Shown: positions 17,743 through 28,300, counted from the first letter of the stretch. The stretch is 51,777 nt of DNA from Verrucomicrobiota bacterium (GCA_014860005.1 JACZKP010000185.1:1-51777), one strand, 5' to 3'. Numbers and translations: made by a program. The notes: generated by a model from the sequence alone, not told the origin.

Positions 17743-19188
17743 ATGAACACTACGAAGCTTACGATCCTTCAGATCAACGACACGCATGGTTATCTGGAGA
17801 CCCACCATGAATTATTCTGGCACGGTGACAAGGCGGAATACCGACTCGCGGGCGGCTATGCGCGGTTGCTCACGATCTTCAACCAGGTGCGTCGAGAGCA
17901 AAATGGGGCGGTGATTGCCTTGGATAACGGCGACACTTTTCATGGAACGTTTCACGCGGTTCATTCCGAAGGCGAAGCGCTCATCGAACCGGTGAACTTG
18001 CTGGGTCTTGATGCCTGGACGGTGCATTGGGATTTTGCCTACGGCCCGGATCGGATGCGAGAACTCGCCGCGAAACTGAACCATCCTCTGCTGGCATGTA
18101 ATTGCTACGTCAAAGCAACCGGCGAACTGGCCTACCCGGCTTTCACGGTGATTGAACGCAGCGGGGTGCGCGTGGGCGTCATCGGCATCGCGGCTACGAT
18201 CATTGATAAGACGATGCCCGAACATTTCAGCACGGGCCTTCGTTTCACGCTCGGCAATGAGGAATTGCCCGGACACATCCGAAGCTTGCGGGAACGGGAG
18301 CGCGTGGATCTCGTCGTCGTGATCTCGCACCTCGGCTTTCCACAGGATGTGAAACTCGCGGCAGAAGTCGCGGGCATTGATGTTCTTCTCAGCGGTCACA
18401 CGCATAATCGGATGGACCGACCTTTAATCGTAAATGGCGCAACGATCATCCAATCGGGCTGTCACGGATCGTTTGTCGGTCGTTTGGACGTCGAACTCGA
18501 CGGCGGACAAGTCGGAGCCATCCATCATCAGTTGATCCCAGTGGACGAAGCGATCCCGGCCGACGCCGACATGGAACGCCTGATCGAGGCCATCGTTTCG
18601 CCGCATCGCCAGATGCTCGCCGAAGTCGTCGGACAGACCAAGACGGCGCTCAACCGGAATACTTTTCTCGAATCCACCATGGACAACTTCCTGCTCCAGG
18701 CGATCGCCGAAGCCGCTGACACCCGCATTGCGTTTTCCAATGGCTGGCGCTATGGCGCGCCGATTCCGCCGGGTCCGGTGACGGTCAATGACCTCTGGAA
18801 TATCGTGCCGCCCAATCCGCCGGTGTCCACGGTGGAACTGACGGGCCAGGAGATGTGGGACATGATCGAGGACAACCTCGAACACACCCTCGCGGCGGAC
18901 CCATATCAGCAGATGGGTGGCTATGTGAAGCGGTGTCTCGGCCTCACCCTCTATGTGAAGTTTGAGAATCCCGCCGGATCCCGCATCCAACAGTGTTTCA
19001 TCGGCAGCGAAGAACTGAAGCGAGCTGAGACTTACACGGCGGCCTTTGTCACCACCCAAGGCGTGCCGAAAAAACATGGACGCAACCGCCGCGACTTGGA
19101 GTTGCACGCCATTGACGCCCTCAAGCGCTATTGCGCCGCCCACCCGTGCGTGAACGCGGACCTCCTAGGCACGGTGATCGCCGTTTGA
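17743..19188 (+). CDS. Metallophosphatase, 5'-nucleotidase family
   Basis: A 481-residue binuclear metallophosphatase. The N-terminal catalytic domain shows LTILQINDTHGYLE (metal ligands D and H), ALDNGDTFHGT, LLACNCYV, VVVISHLGFPQD and VLLSGHTHNRM. The C-terminal 5'-nucleotidase domain shows FLESTMDNFLLQAIAEA, IAFSNGWRYG and TVNDLWNIVPPNPPV. UshA/SoxB-like relatives are periplasmic, but there is no signal peptide here, so the protein is probably cytoplasmic. SoxB (sulfate thiohydrolase) shares this fold, and the sulfur cassette lies just upstream, so that alternative should be kept open. Its 5' end is duplicated at 15284. Confidence 0.87.
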   Translation: MNTTKLTILQINDTHGYLETHHELFWHGDKAEYRLAGGYARLLTIFNQVRREQNGAVIALDNGDTFHGTFHAVHSEGEALIEPVNLLGLDAWTVHWDFAYGPDRMRELAAKLNHPLLACNCYVKATGELAYPAFTVIERSGVRVGVIGIAATIIDKTMPEHFSTGLRFTLGNEELPGHIRSLRERERVDLVVVISHLGFPQDVKLAAEVAGIDVLLSGHTHNRMDRPLIVNGATIIQSGCHGSFVGRLDVELDGGQVGAIHHQLIPVDEAIPADADMERLIEAIVSPHRQMLAEVVGQTKTALNRNTFLESTMDNFLLQAIAEAADTRIAFSNGWRYGAPIPPGPVTVNDLWNIVPPNPPVSTVELTGQEMWDMIEDNLEHTLAADPYQQMGGYVKRCLGLTLYVKFENPAGSRIQQCFIGSEELKRAETYTAAFVTTQGVPKKHGRNRRDLELHAIDALKRYCAAHPCVNADLLGTVIAV

Positions 19189-19230
19189 ACATGACGGATC
19201 GAGGCAACGCCATCCTAACCCCAAGCATCC

Positions 19231-19923
19231 ATGGCAAGACTCGCTGAAATGCACTTCACCCACCGCGTCGGCTGGTTGCGAGCCGCCGTGCTCGGTGCCA
19301 ACGACGGCATCGTGTCCACCGCCAGTTTGATCGTCGGCGTAGCCGCCGCCGAAGCCAGCCGCAGCAGTGTGTTGGTGGCCGGGGTGGCCGGGCTGGTGGC
19401 CGGGGCGATGTCCATGGCCGCCGGGGAATATGTTTCCGTCAGTTCCCAATCCGACACCGAGCGCGCGGATCTGGAGCGGGAGCGAGCCGAGTTGGCCACG
19501 GACGGCGAAAATGAACATGCCGAACTCGCGGCCACCTATGTCGCCCGGGGACTTGATACGGAACTCGCCAATCAAGTCGCCACGCAATTGATGGCCAAGG
19601 ACGCATTGGGAGCCCACGCCCGCGATGAGTTGGGCATCTCCGACACCTTGAGCGCGCGGCCGGTGCAGGCCGCGTTCGCATCGGCGGGCAGTTTCACCGT
19701 CGGGGCCGTGCTGCCGCTCCTGCTGGTTCTCATCGTGCCGCGATCCGTCCTGGTCTGGACGGTTTCCGGCGGCTCGCTTTTGTTCCTCGCGCTGCTGGGC
19801 GCGACGGCGGCCCGCGCGGGAGGTTCACCCGTGTGGAAATCCGTCGTGCGCGTGACGTTTTGGGGTGCGCTGGCCATGGCCCTGACCGCCGGAGTGGGTG
19901 CTTTGTTCGGGGCGATGCTTTGA
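19231..19923 (+). CDS. VIT1/CCC1-family iron/manganese transporter
   Basis: A 230-residue membrane protein of the VIT family, which exports Fe2+ or Mn2+ from the cytoplasm. Typical blocks: RVGWLRAAVLGANDGIVSTA, LVAGAMSMAAGEYVSVSSQS, an acidic, Glu-rich cytoplasmic helix (ERADLERERAELATD) that binds metal, and three C-terminal helices. It starts 43 bp after the metallophosphatase. The 5' end is duplicated at 17581, which suggests that this gene pair was once duplicated in tandem. Confidence 0.92.
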   Translation: MARLAEMHFTHRVGWLRAAVLGANDGIVSTASLIVGVAAAEASRSSVLVAGVAGLVAGAMSMAAGEYVSVSSQSDTERADLERERAELATDGENEHAELAATYVARGLDTELANQVATQLMAKDALGAHARDELGISDTLSARPVQAAFASAGSFTVGAVLPLLLVLIVPRSVLVWTVSGGSLLFLALLGATAARAGGSPVWKSVVRVTFWGALAMALTAGVGALFGAML

Positions 19924-20004
19924 TCAAATCCAGTCAGCCATCATGATCACCTGAAAAATTGCCAAGACACCCTCCACCATACTCGTGCATGCTTGACCCG
20001 CAAC

Positions 20005-21240
20005 ATGAGCACAACCGCAGACACTCCGAAGCCATCCGATAAAACCGCCGAGGCTCCTCAACCAAGCCAGCCAGCGCCGCCAGCCAGGAAACGCATTGCG
20101 TTCCGCAAACTCCTGCCGTGGCTGGTCGTCATCGCCATTGTCGCTTTCGCCGTGTATCGCCTCAAGTTCAGTCCGACACCGGTGACGGCTCACACCGTGG
20201 CGACGGGCGAAGTGCGCGGCGAAGTGATGGGCACGGGCACGCTGGAGGCGCGTGTCAAAACCACCATCAGTCCGCGCATTCAGGAACGGTTGGCCGAAGT
20301 GCTCGTGGATCAGGGTGATTATGTGAAGTCCGGGCAATTGCTCGCGCGCCTGGACGACGCGGAAACCAGACAGCAGGTCGCCATTGCGGAAGCCAGTCTC
20401 GCCGCCGCTCGCGCCACGGTCGAGCGGGTGAAATCCGATGAAGCCCGTGCTCAAGCGGTGCTTAAACAAGCGCAACTGGATCACCAACGGGTGATGGATT
20501 TGATTGCGACCCAGGTCGCGGCCCAATCCGACTTCGACAAAGCGGTCGAATCCCTCCGCGTGGCCGAGGCCGATCTCAAGCGGTCGCAGGCGGTGATCGT
20601 GGAAGCCCAGAGCCAGGTGTTCACCGCCGAAAAGACTCTGCTCTATCAGAAGGAACATCTCGCGTTCACCGAAATTCGCAGCCCCTACGACGGACTGGTC
20701 ACGCGACGTGATCGCGACCCCGGCGGAATCGTCGTGCCGGGCGCGTCCATTCTCCAGGTCGTTGCCACAAACGAAATCTGGGTGTCCGCGTGGGTGGATG
20801 AAACCGCGATGGCCGGATTGAAGGAAGGCCAACCGGCGCGCGTCGTCTTCCGCTCCGAACCCGCGAAGAGTTACACCGGCGAAGTCGCGCGGCTCGGGCG
20901 CGAGGCCGACCGCGAAACGCGCGAATTCGTCGTGGATGTGAGCGTGAAGGAATTGCCGTCGAACTGGACCTTCGGCCAGCGGGCCGAGGTGTTCATTGAA
21001 ACCGGACGCAAGGCCGACGCGCTCACGGTGCCGCCACGGTTTCTACAATGGCGCGCAGGCAAGCCCGGCGTGTTCGTCGCGGAAGGAGGCAAAACAATAT
21101 GGCGCGACGTGACCCTCGGCTTGCGCGGACGCGAGACAGTGGAAGTCACCCAGGGACTTTCTGCCGGCGAACAAATCGTCCGCCCCGACGAAGGTCAGAA
21201 GCAACCGCTCACAGAAGGTCAACGAATCACGTCGAAATGA
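20005..21240 (+). CDS. HlyD-type membrane fusion protein
   Basis: A 411-residue periplasmic adaptor. A Pro-rich cytoplasmic tail is followed by one membrane helix (LLPWLVVIAIVAFAVYRL), a split lipoyl domain (GEVMGTGTLEARVKTTISPR and EIRSPYDGLVTRRDRDPGG), a coiled-coil hairpin rich in Ala, Glu and Gln, and a beta-barrel domain (VVFRSEPAKSYTGEVARLG). It should pair with the FtsX-like permease at 28765 and the ATPase at 29973, now 7.5 kb away because of an island. ATG at 20005 is chosen over an in-frame TTG at 19993. Its stop overlaps the ATG of a truncated permease. Confidence 0.9.
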   Translation: MSTTADTPKPSDKTAEAPQPSQPAPPARKRIAFRKLLPWLVVIAIVAFAVYRLKFSPTPVTAHTVATGEVRGEVMGTGTLEARVKTTISPRIQERLAEVLVDQGDYVKSGQLLARLDDAETRQQVAIAEASLAAARATVERVKSDEARAQAVLKQAQLDHQRVMDLIATQVAAQSDFDKAVESLRVAEADLKRSQAVIVEAQSQVFTAEKTLLYQKEHLAFTEIRSPYDGLVTRRDRDPGGIVVPGASILQVVATNEIWVSAWVDETAMAGLKEGQPARVVFRSEPAKSYTGEVARLGREADRETREFVVDVSVKELPSNWTFGQRAEVFIETGRKADALTVPPRFLQWRAGKPGVFVAEGGKTIWRDVTLGLRGRETVEVTQGLSAGEQIVRPDEGQKQPLTEGQRITSK

Positions 21241-21290
21241 ACCTCGCCGTCCGTGGCGTTCGCCACAATGTGGGGCGCTTCGCGCCGGCT
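21237..21290 (+). pseudogene. 5' fragment of an FtsX-like permease
   Basis: Starts by ATGA overlap at the hlyD stop and reads MNLAVRGVRHNVGRFAPA, the N-terminus of the permease type found intact at 28765 (MNLATKDIRHNLGRFALT). Nucleotide identity is only about 70%, so it is more likely a paralogous first permease cut by the island than a copy of the intact gene. The following 90 bp carry nothing recognisable. Confidence 0.8.
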
Positions 21291-21383
21291 GTGGCCGCCG
21301 TTCATCCAGATGTGCGAAGCAGTCTGGCGACAAATTGACGCGCTGCGCGGAGGAACGGTTTGCGGCTATCGAGTTGAACTAAA

Positions 21384-24300
21384 ATGGAATCGCAGGCAAA
21401 CTCGTCAACAATGTCCTCTGATCTTACATTCATCACGAACGAGCAGGGCCAGCATCTAGGCGACCGCTTCGGCGTCTTGCTCGGTGACGATACGCGCCTC
21501 TTTGATTGTCTCGTCGGCTATTTTTTCATCAGCGGTTTTCACCGGCTTCACCCCGCGCTGACGAAGACCGAGAAGGTTCGCATTCTCATCGGCATCAAGA
21601 CGGACGGAGCGACTTACGAATTGATCCAAACCGCCAAGGCGCAGCAGGAGTTTGTTCTGGAATCCCACGCCCAAGTCCGGGAGCGCGTCCCCGGCGAAAT
21701 CCTGGCCGAGTTCCAGAAGTCCGGGGACAGCGCCGAAATCGAAGACGGCGTCCGGAAGTTCGTGGAGTGGATCAGGTCCGGGAAACTGGAAGTGCGCGCC
21801 TACCCGTCCGAGCGCGTTCACGCCAAGCTCTACATTATGACGTTCCACGAGGCCGACCGTGACAAGGGCCGCGTCATCACCGGGTCGAGCAATTTCACCG
21901 CGGCGGGCTTGCAGGACAATCTGGAGTTCAACGTCGAGTTGAAAAACCGCTCGGATTATGAGTTCGCGCTCCAGAAGTTCAACGAGCTTTGGGCCAAGTC
22001 GGTGGACGTGACCAAGGATTACGTCACGACCATCGAAGTCAAATCCCCGTTCGCACAGTTCACGCCCAACGAACTTTATCTGAAATTCCTCTACGAGTAT
22101 TTCCGGGGCGAACTCAACTTGCCCGACGAGATCGAGGACATGTATCTGCCAGCAGGCTTCAAGAAATTGAAATATCAGGAAGAGGCCGTGCTGAACGCCC
22201 GCAAAGTTCTCGATGAATACGGCGGCGCGTTTCTGTCCGACGTGGTGGGCTTGGGCAAAACCTACATGTCCGCATTGCTGGCGCAGCACCTCAACGAACC
22301 CTGCCTCGTGATCGCCCCGCCGCATCTGCTGGACGAACATAATCCCGGCTCGTGGCCGAACGTCTTCCGCGAGTTCGGGGTTCGCGGCCATTTGTGCGAG
22401 TCGCTTGGTAAACTGGAATCGCTGCTGGAACGCGACCTCGAGAAGTTCAAAACCGTTTTCATTGACGAGTCGCACCGCTTCCGCACCGAAGACACGCAAA
22501 GTTTCGAAATGCTCGCGCAGATTTGCCGAGGCAAGCGGGTAGTTTTGGTTTCTGCTACGCCGCTCAACAACACGCCGCAAGATATTTTGAGCCAAATCAA
22601 ACTTTTCCAGCCGGGCAAGAACAGCACCATTCCGAACGTCCGCAATCTTGAAGCCTTTTTCGGGAAGATGCAGCAAAAGCTTAAGGGCTTGGATCGCCAG
22701 CGCGACCGCGAGCAATACTTCAAAATCGTCCGCGAAAACGCACTGGAGACGCGCGAGAAAATCCTCAAGTTCCTGATGATCCGGCGCACGCGCACCGAGA
22801 TTGATAAATACTACGGCGAGGATTTGAAACGGCAGGGCTTGAAGTTTCCCGACGTTGCCAACCCCGAACCGCTCTTCTACAAGTTCAACCAGATTGAGAA
22901 CGAGGTTTTCATCGAAACGATCCGTTCGCTGACGCACGACTTCAAATACGCCCGCTACACGCCGCTGGCCTACTACACCGGCGACCATGATGCGCAGGAT
23001 GTCCAGAGCCAGCGCAACCTCGCCAAGTTCATGAAAATTCTCACGGTGAAGCGGCTGGAAAGCAGTTTCACCGCGTTCCTGTCCACGCTCGGACGCTTCA
23101 TCCACACCTATGAGCGCGTCATCGCGGAGTTTCACAAGGGCCACGTCTTCATCAGCAAGAAGCACATTGGCAAAGTTTTTGAACTGCTCGAATCGGATGA
23201 TGCGGAGGGCATTGACCGGCTCTTGGAAGAAGAAAAGGCCGAGAAACTTTCTGCCAAGGATTTCCTGCCGACGTTCATCAGCGATCTCGAAAACGATTTG
23301 AAAGCCCTGGTGAAGATTCGCAACCTGTGGAAAAAAGTCACCCGCGATCCCAAGTGGGAATCGTTCCGGGAAATCCTGAAAAAAACTCCGCTGCTCAAGA
23401 CCAGCAAGCTCATCATCTTCACCGAATCGAAGGAAACCGCCGAATATCTCGCCGGGAAAATCCGCAACGAAGTCGAACCCAAAGCTCTGATCTTCACCGG
23501 CGGGTCGCTTAAAAGCGTCCGCGAGGAAGTCATCACCAACTTCGACGCCAAGGCATTTCGCCCGAAGGACGATTATCGCATCCTGGTCGCCACCGAAGTT
23601 CTTTCCGAAGGCGTGAACCTCCACCGTTCCAACGTCGTCATCAATTACGACATCCCGTGGAATCCCACGCGCCTCATCCAGCGCGTCGGGCGTGTCAACC
23701 GCGTGGACACCAAATTCGACAAGATTCACACCTACAACTTTTTCCCGACCGACGAGGGCAACGACCTCATTAAACTCAAGGAAGCAGCCGAGGCGAAAAT
23801 CCACGCCTTCATCCAGATGCTCGGTGCGGATGCCCGACTGTTGACCGATGGCGAGGAAATCGTCTCGCACGACCTGTTCGCCAAATGGAATTCCAAGAAG
23901 ACCATCACCGGCGAAGACGAGAACGAGGAAACCGAACTCAAATTCCTTACCGAAATACGGACCGTTCGCGACCGGCAATCTGATTTATTCGAACGCATCA
24001 AACGCCTGCCCAAGAAGGCGCGTTCCACTCGGACGCTTCCCGTTTCTTCCCCTCGCCCCGCGACGCAGGAGCGGGGAGAGGGACAGGGAGAGGGGTTGGT
24101 TAAATCTTTCCCCGCGCTGCTCACCTATTTCCGGCAGGGCAAGCTCGACAAATTCTTCCTCGGCACGTCCGGCAATCAACCGACCGCCGAACTGGACTTC
24201 ATGACCGCCGCGAAAATCTTGAAACCGGCCGACCCCAAAGAAACCCGCCAGTCCATCCCGCGCGAGTTCTATGATTTGCTCGACAAGAACAAAGGCGCGT

Positions 24301-24677
24301 TCGTCACCGCCACCACCGCCGATGCCGAGCAAGCCGCGTCCACGCATCGCGGCAGCCCGAACGACGCCTACATTCTGAAACGGCTCAAGGACAAGGCTGT
24401 GCGCCGCTGCCAGCAGTTCACCGAGGACGACGAAGAATTTGTCGGCAAAGTCATCCGCTTGGTGGAAGATGGTTCGCTACCGAAAGCCACGGCCAAAAAG
24501 ATTGCCGCCGCCTTGAAGAAGCCCGAGAGCCTGCAACCGCTCAAGGTCCTGGCCGTCATTCGCCGCGACGTTAAATACGAATTTTTCCAGGCCAGTCCCG
24601 CCGCTCACGCCAGCCAGGCGCTTGCGCCGCGCGAAGTCATCCTTTCATCGTGGCTGACCACTGAACATCAAAGTTGA
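21384..24677 (+). CDS. PLD-domain SNF2/DEAH-type helicase (defence)
   Basis: A 1097-residue protein. The N-terminal phospholipase-D-like domain has HAKLYIM (H146, K148) and ITGSSNFTAAGL. The helicase core follows: DVVGLGKTYMS (Walker A Lys292), IDESHRFR (DESH from D361), SATPLNNTPQD, ATEVLSEGVNLH, and QRVGRVNRVD. Helicases of this build occur next to adenine methyltransferases in restriction-like systems and help translocate on or cleave DNA. The PLD domain may be the nuclease, though only one HxK motif is clear. Residues about 881-906 are translation of an inserted repeat. The next gene starts 12 bp downstream, and a common transcript is likely. A second ATG at 21411 is possible. Confidence 0.88.
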   Translation: MESQANSSTMSSDLTFITNEQGQHLGDRFGVLLGDDTRLFDCLVGYFFISGFHRLHPALTKTEKVRILIGIKTDGATYELIQTAKAQQEFVLESHAQVRERVPGEILAEFQKSGDSAEIEDGVRKFVEWIRSGKLEVRAYPSERVHAKLYIMTFHEADRDKGRVITGSSNFTAAGLQDNLEFNVELKNRSDYEFALQKFNELWAKSVDVTKDYVTTIEVKSPFAQFTPNELYLKFLYEYFRGELNLPDEIEDMYLPAGFKKLKYQEEAVLNARKVLDEYGGAFLSDVVGLGKTYMSALLAQHLNEPCLVIAPPHLLDEHNPGSWPNVFREFGVRGHLCESLGKLESLLERDLEKFKTVFIDESHRFRTEDTQSFEMLAQICRGKRVVLVSATPLNNTPQDILSQIKLFQPGKNSTIPNVRNLEAFFGKMQQKLKGLDRQRDREQYFKIVRENALETREKILKFLMIRRTRTEIDKYYGEDLKRQGLKFPDVANPEPLFYKFNQIENEVFIETIRSLTHDFKYARYTPLAYYTGDHDAQDVQSQRNLAKFMKILTVKRLESSFTAFLSTLGRFIHTYERVIAEFHKGHVFISKKHIGKVFELLESDDAEGIDRLLEEEKAEKLSAKDFLPTFISDLENDLKALVKIRNLWKKVTRDPKWESFREILKKTPLLKTSKLIIFTESKETAEYLAGKIRNEVEPKALIFTGGSLKSVREEVITNFDAKAFRPKDDYRILVATEVLSEGVNLHRSNVVINYDIPWNPTRLIQRVGRVNRVDTKFDKIHTYNFFPTDEGNDLIKLKEAAEAKIHAFIQMLGADARLLTDGEEIVSHDLFAKWNSKKTITGEDENEETELKFLTEIRTVRDRQSDLFERIKRLPKKARSTRTLPVSSPRPATQERGEGQGEGLVKSFPALLTYFRQGKLDKFFLGTSGNQPTAELDFMTAAKILKPADPKETRQSIPREFYDLLDKNKGAFVTATTADAEQAASTHRGSPNDAYILKRLKDKAVRRCQQFTEDDEEFVGKVIRLVEDGSLPKATAKKIAAALKKPESLQPLKVLAVIRRDVKYEFFQASPAAHASQALAPREVILSSWLTTEHQS
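24036..24102. repeat. GC-rich repeat element inside the helicase gene
   Basis: CCCCTCGCCCCGCGACGCAG followed by GAGCGGGGAGAGGGACAGGG matches the hairpin family at 1724 and 42615. It is read in frame as SSPRPATQERGEGQGEGLV between the charged LPKKAR and SFPALLTYFRQGKLD, so the insertion length keeps the frame. Confidence 0.8.
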
Positions 24678-24689
24678 TGTTGCTGATTT

Positions 24690-25043
24690 ATGGAGTTCAC
24701 CGTAGAGTTTTATGAAAGTTTGGGCGGGAATTCGCCCGTGCTGGAGTTCCTCGAAGAACTCAGGCAAAGCGACCCCGGCGACCACGCGGCGGTGATGCGA
24801 GGTATGGCGAAATTGCGCGACCGGCAAAACCATCGCGAACCGCTGACCAAGGCGCTCGGTGATGGTCTGTTTGAATTGCGCCACGTTGGCAAGTTGAACA
24901 CGCGCGTCTTGTGGTTCTTTGTGAAAGGCCGGCGCATCATTGCCGTTCACGGTATCCGCAACAAAGGCCAGGCGATTGCGGTGCGCGACCTCGACACCGC
25001 ACAGGATCGGATGCGCGACTGGCAGGAAAGGTTTGAAAAATGA
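24690..25043 (+). CDS. higB: HigB/Gp49-type RelE-superfamily toxin
   Basis: A 117-residue protein of the phage-derived Gp49-like/HigB family: EFLEELRQSDPGDHAAV, GLFELRHVGKLNTRVLWFFV and IIAVHGIRNKGQAI. Toxins of this group cleave mRNA on the ribosome. The toxin precedes the antitoxin, the usual order for HigBA. It starts 12 bp after the helicase and overlaps the antitoxin by ATGA, so it is embedded in the restriction-like operon rather than free-standing. Confidence 0.88.
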   Translation: MEFTVEFYESLGGNSPVLEFLEELRQSDPGDHAAVMRGMAKLRDRQNHREPLTKALGDGLFELRHVGKLNTRVLWFFVKGRRIIAVHGIRNKGQAIAVRDLDTAQDRMRDWQERFEK

Positions 25044-25390
25044 AAAAGACCAACTTTGATCTTTATCTGGAAGAACAACTAAAAGACCCCGAATTTGCCG
25101 AACGGTTTGAAAGGGCGGGCGAGGCGTGGGATGTGGCACTGCAACTGACGGCCCTGCGTGAGAAGGCCGGCCTTTCCCAGAAGGACCTCGCCCGCAAACT
25201 CAAGACCTCCCAGCAAAACATCAGCCGCCTTGAATCCCCGTCTTACGAGGGCCACTCTTTGACCATGCTGCGCCGCGCCGCGAAAATCCTCGGCGCGACC
25301 ATTCGCGTCACCATCGCGCCCAAGGAGGAAGCCGCTCCCATGACCCTGTCGGAATCCAAAGTCGCTTACAAAATCCGGCGCAAATCATGA
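25040..25390 (+). CDS. higA: HigA-type HTH antitoxin
   Basis: A 116-residue XRE-family protein. The helix-turn-helix is EKAGLSQKDLARKLKTSQQN followed by ISRLESPSYEGHSLTMLRRA. The N-terminal 40 residues (DPEFAERFERAGEAWDVALQ) resemble antitoxin regions that wrap the toxin. The stop overlaps the ATG of the methyltransferase gene by ATGA. The protein could therefore act both as antitoxin and as a control protein for the methyltransferase; that dual role is inferred from position only. Confidence 0.88.
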   Translation: MKKTNFDLYLEEQLKDPEFAERFERAGEAWDVALQLTALREKAGLSQKDLARKLKTSQQNISRLESPSYEGHSLTMLRRAAKILGATIRVTIAPKEEAAPMTLSESKVAYKIRRKS

Positions 25391-28300
25391 ATCCCCAACA
25401 AGCCCGCGCCCGCGTTGCCGAGACCTTCCCGCAGCCCTTCCACAAGGGCAAGTTCCTCGAATTCAGCCGCAACCTGCTGAACAAGTTTGACGAGTCCAAG
25501 GCGGCGCAGTGGAACGCCACCTACGTCAAAGACGCCTTCAAGCCTCATGTCTCCCGTTTCGAGCGGCTCGGCACTTACACCTCGCCCGATGATGAAAAAC
25601 TCGACGTGCTGGTTGTCCACCTGACCAACGAATCCAAACTGGAGCGCGCCCGCACTGCCATCCGCAACTTTGTCGCCGACCATCTCAAGACTCGCGACGA
25701 AAAGGACGCTGCCCTCGTCGCGTTCGTCTCGCCCACCGAACAGCAATGGCGGTTCTCCTACGTCAAGATGGAGTATGCCGCCGTCGAGACCGAGGCTGGC
25801 CGTGTCGGCGTCGAGACGCGGCTGACGCCCGCCCGCCGTTACTCCTACATCGTCGGCGAGGGCGAGAGTTGCCACACCGCGCAAACCCGCTTTCTCGCAT
25901 TGCTCCAGGACACCGAGAATTACCCCACGCTGGCTCAAATCGAAGAAGCCTTCAGCGTCGAGGCCGTCACTTGGGAGTTCTTCAATCAATACGCCGTGTT
26001 GTTCGCCGAGATTGACGCGGCACTCCAGAAACTCGCGGCCAAGGACAAGACCATCGGTAGCGAGTTCAAGGAGAAGAACGTCAGCACCGTGGACTTCGCC
26101 AAGAAGCTCATGGGCCAGATCGTGTTCCTTTATTTCCTGCAAAAGAAGGGCTGGCTCGGGGTGGCGAAGGGACAGGACTGGGGCACTGGCCCGCATGATT
26201 TCCTCCGACGGCTCGCTCGTGGCGACTACGGTGCTTACGAGAATTTCTTCAACGACGCTCTCGAACCGCTCTTTTACGACACACTGGCGACCGACCGTGG
26301 ACACGAAGCGTGGTGCAACCGTTTCAAACGCCGCATCCCGTTCCTCAACGGTGGATTGTTCGAGCCGCTCGCCGACTACGACTGGCGCAAGACCGACATC
26401 ATCCTCCCGAACAAGCTTTTCACCAACACAGACCGGGACGAAAAAACAGGCGACATCGGCACGGGTATCCTCGACGTGTTTGACCGCTACAACTTCACGG
26501 TGAATGAAGCCGAACCGCTTGAAAAGGAAGTGGCTATTGACCCGGAAATGCTCGGCAAAGTCTTTGAAAACCTCATCGAGGAAAACCGCCGAAAAGGTCT
26601 TGGGTCTTTCTACACGCCCCGCGATGTCGTGCATTACATGTGTCAGGAGAGCCTCATCAATTACCTCGACACCGCGCTTAACACGGACAACGAAATCGTT
26701 CCTCGCAAGGATCTCGAAACCTTCATCTACCTCGGCGATCAGATCTCTCATTACGAGGCGGTGGAGGCACGGTATACGATCAAGATGCCCAAGAGCATCG
26801 AGCAGCACGCACGGCGGATTGACGAAAAGCTGGCTGAAGTTTTGATCTGCGATCCCGCCGTGGGTTCAGGCGCGTTTCCGGTGGGGATGATGACTGAAAT
26901 TGTCCGCGCTCGTTCCGCTTTAACGCCTTACTTCAACGACGTTCACGACCGCACTGCGTATCACTTCAAGAGGCATGCGATTCAAAACAGTCTTTACGGT
27001 GTGGACATTGATCTCGGCGCAGTCGAGATCGCTAAACTTCGTCTCTGGCTTTCGCTCGTCGTGGACGAGGAAGATGTGAAGCAGATCAAACCGCTGCCCA
27101 ACCTTGATTACAAAATCGTCGTCGGAAACTCACTGCTCGGCGTGGAAAAGACGCTCTTCAACGAGAAGTTTTTCCAACAGCTCGAAAAATTGAAGCCTCT
27201 TTATTTCGACGAATCCGACTCGACAAAGAAGGCGTCCCTCCGGCGTCAGATTGACGATCTCATTCACGAGCTTACGAATGGCAAAGAAGCATTCGATTTT
27301 GAAATCTATTTCTCGGAAGTGTTTCACAAGAAACGCGGCTTTGATCTCGTGGTCGGAAATCCGCCCTACCTCAATTTTAAGTCTTATTCTTCTGCGGACC
27401 GGGAACTCTACAGGCAGCTTTACCGGGAAATTTTCGACGGCAAAGCCGACCTGCTTTATTATTTCATCTTCAAGGGAATGACCCTCGCCAATGCGGGAGG
27501 TTACCTGTCATTCATCACATCACGATATTGGCTTGAAGCCGAATTCGCCGCAAAACTGCGAACGTATGTTTCGGGACACTACGGCATCCGGGAAATTTTA
27601 GACTTTAGTAATGCGGTGATCTTCGATCAAGGCATCAAGGTGGCAATCAGCACTCTCGCCAAGACGAGAGATTCGCGCGATGTCTTTAGATTTCTGTCCT
27701 ACATTGGGAAGAAGTTTGAAGGGCTTGGCGCTGACAAATTGGAAGTGTGTTTCGTGAAGCAATCCAAGCTGCTCTCGATAGACGACCGTTGGATTTTCGT
27801 CGGGGCAGAAGGGTCGAGCCTGCTGTCGAAGATCACAAAGGATTCAGTGCCACTCGACGACATCGCCTTCTGCAAACAGGGAATTGTCACTGGCAGAGAC
27901 AGGGCTTTTGTATTCGAAGCAAAATCGCCAGTATCCGAACTGCCAGACTCGGTGATAAAGCCGTGGATTAAGGTTGGAGACGTTCACGGCTACGCCATCC
28001 GGCCAGTCAAAAAGCGGTTTTTGGTTTATGCAAATGATCTGGACAAGATTTCTGACTACCCAAAGTTTCATGATGGATTGAAGAAACATTCCGAGAAGCT
28101 TAGAAATCGCCGAGAGGTTAAGAACGGAAGAATTCGCTGGTTCGACCTGCAATGGCCACGGGAGAAACGCTTCTTCGACAATGAAAAGCTCATTTGCCGA
28201 TTCAAGGCAGAACGCAACACGTTTGCCCTCGATACGGATGGCCGCTATTGCAGTGCAGACATCACGCTCGTAATTCTGAAGGACGAGTTCCGAGGGAAGT

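Noticed and set aside
17743..19188. Calling the metallophosphatase SoxB
   Set aside because: The sulfur context is suggestive, but no signal peptide or other sox gene is present and the general 5'-nucleotidase motifs do not separate the two. Left as a possibility only.
21456..23978. 840-codon open frame antisense to the helicase
   Set aside because: It mirrors the helicase in the complementary codon phase, is very rich in Val/Phe/Glu/Leu without family motifs, and the + strand frame has all helicase motifs. It is a shadow of GC-biased coding.
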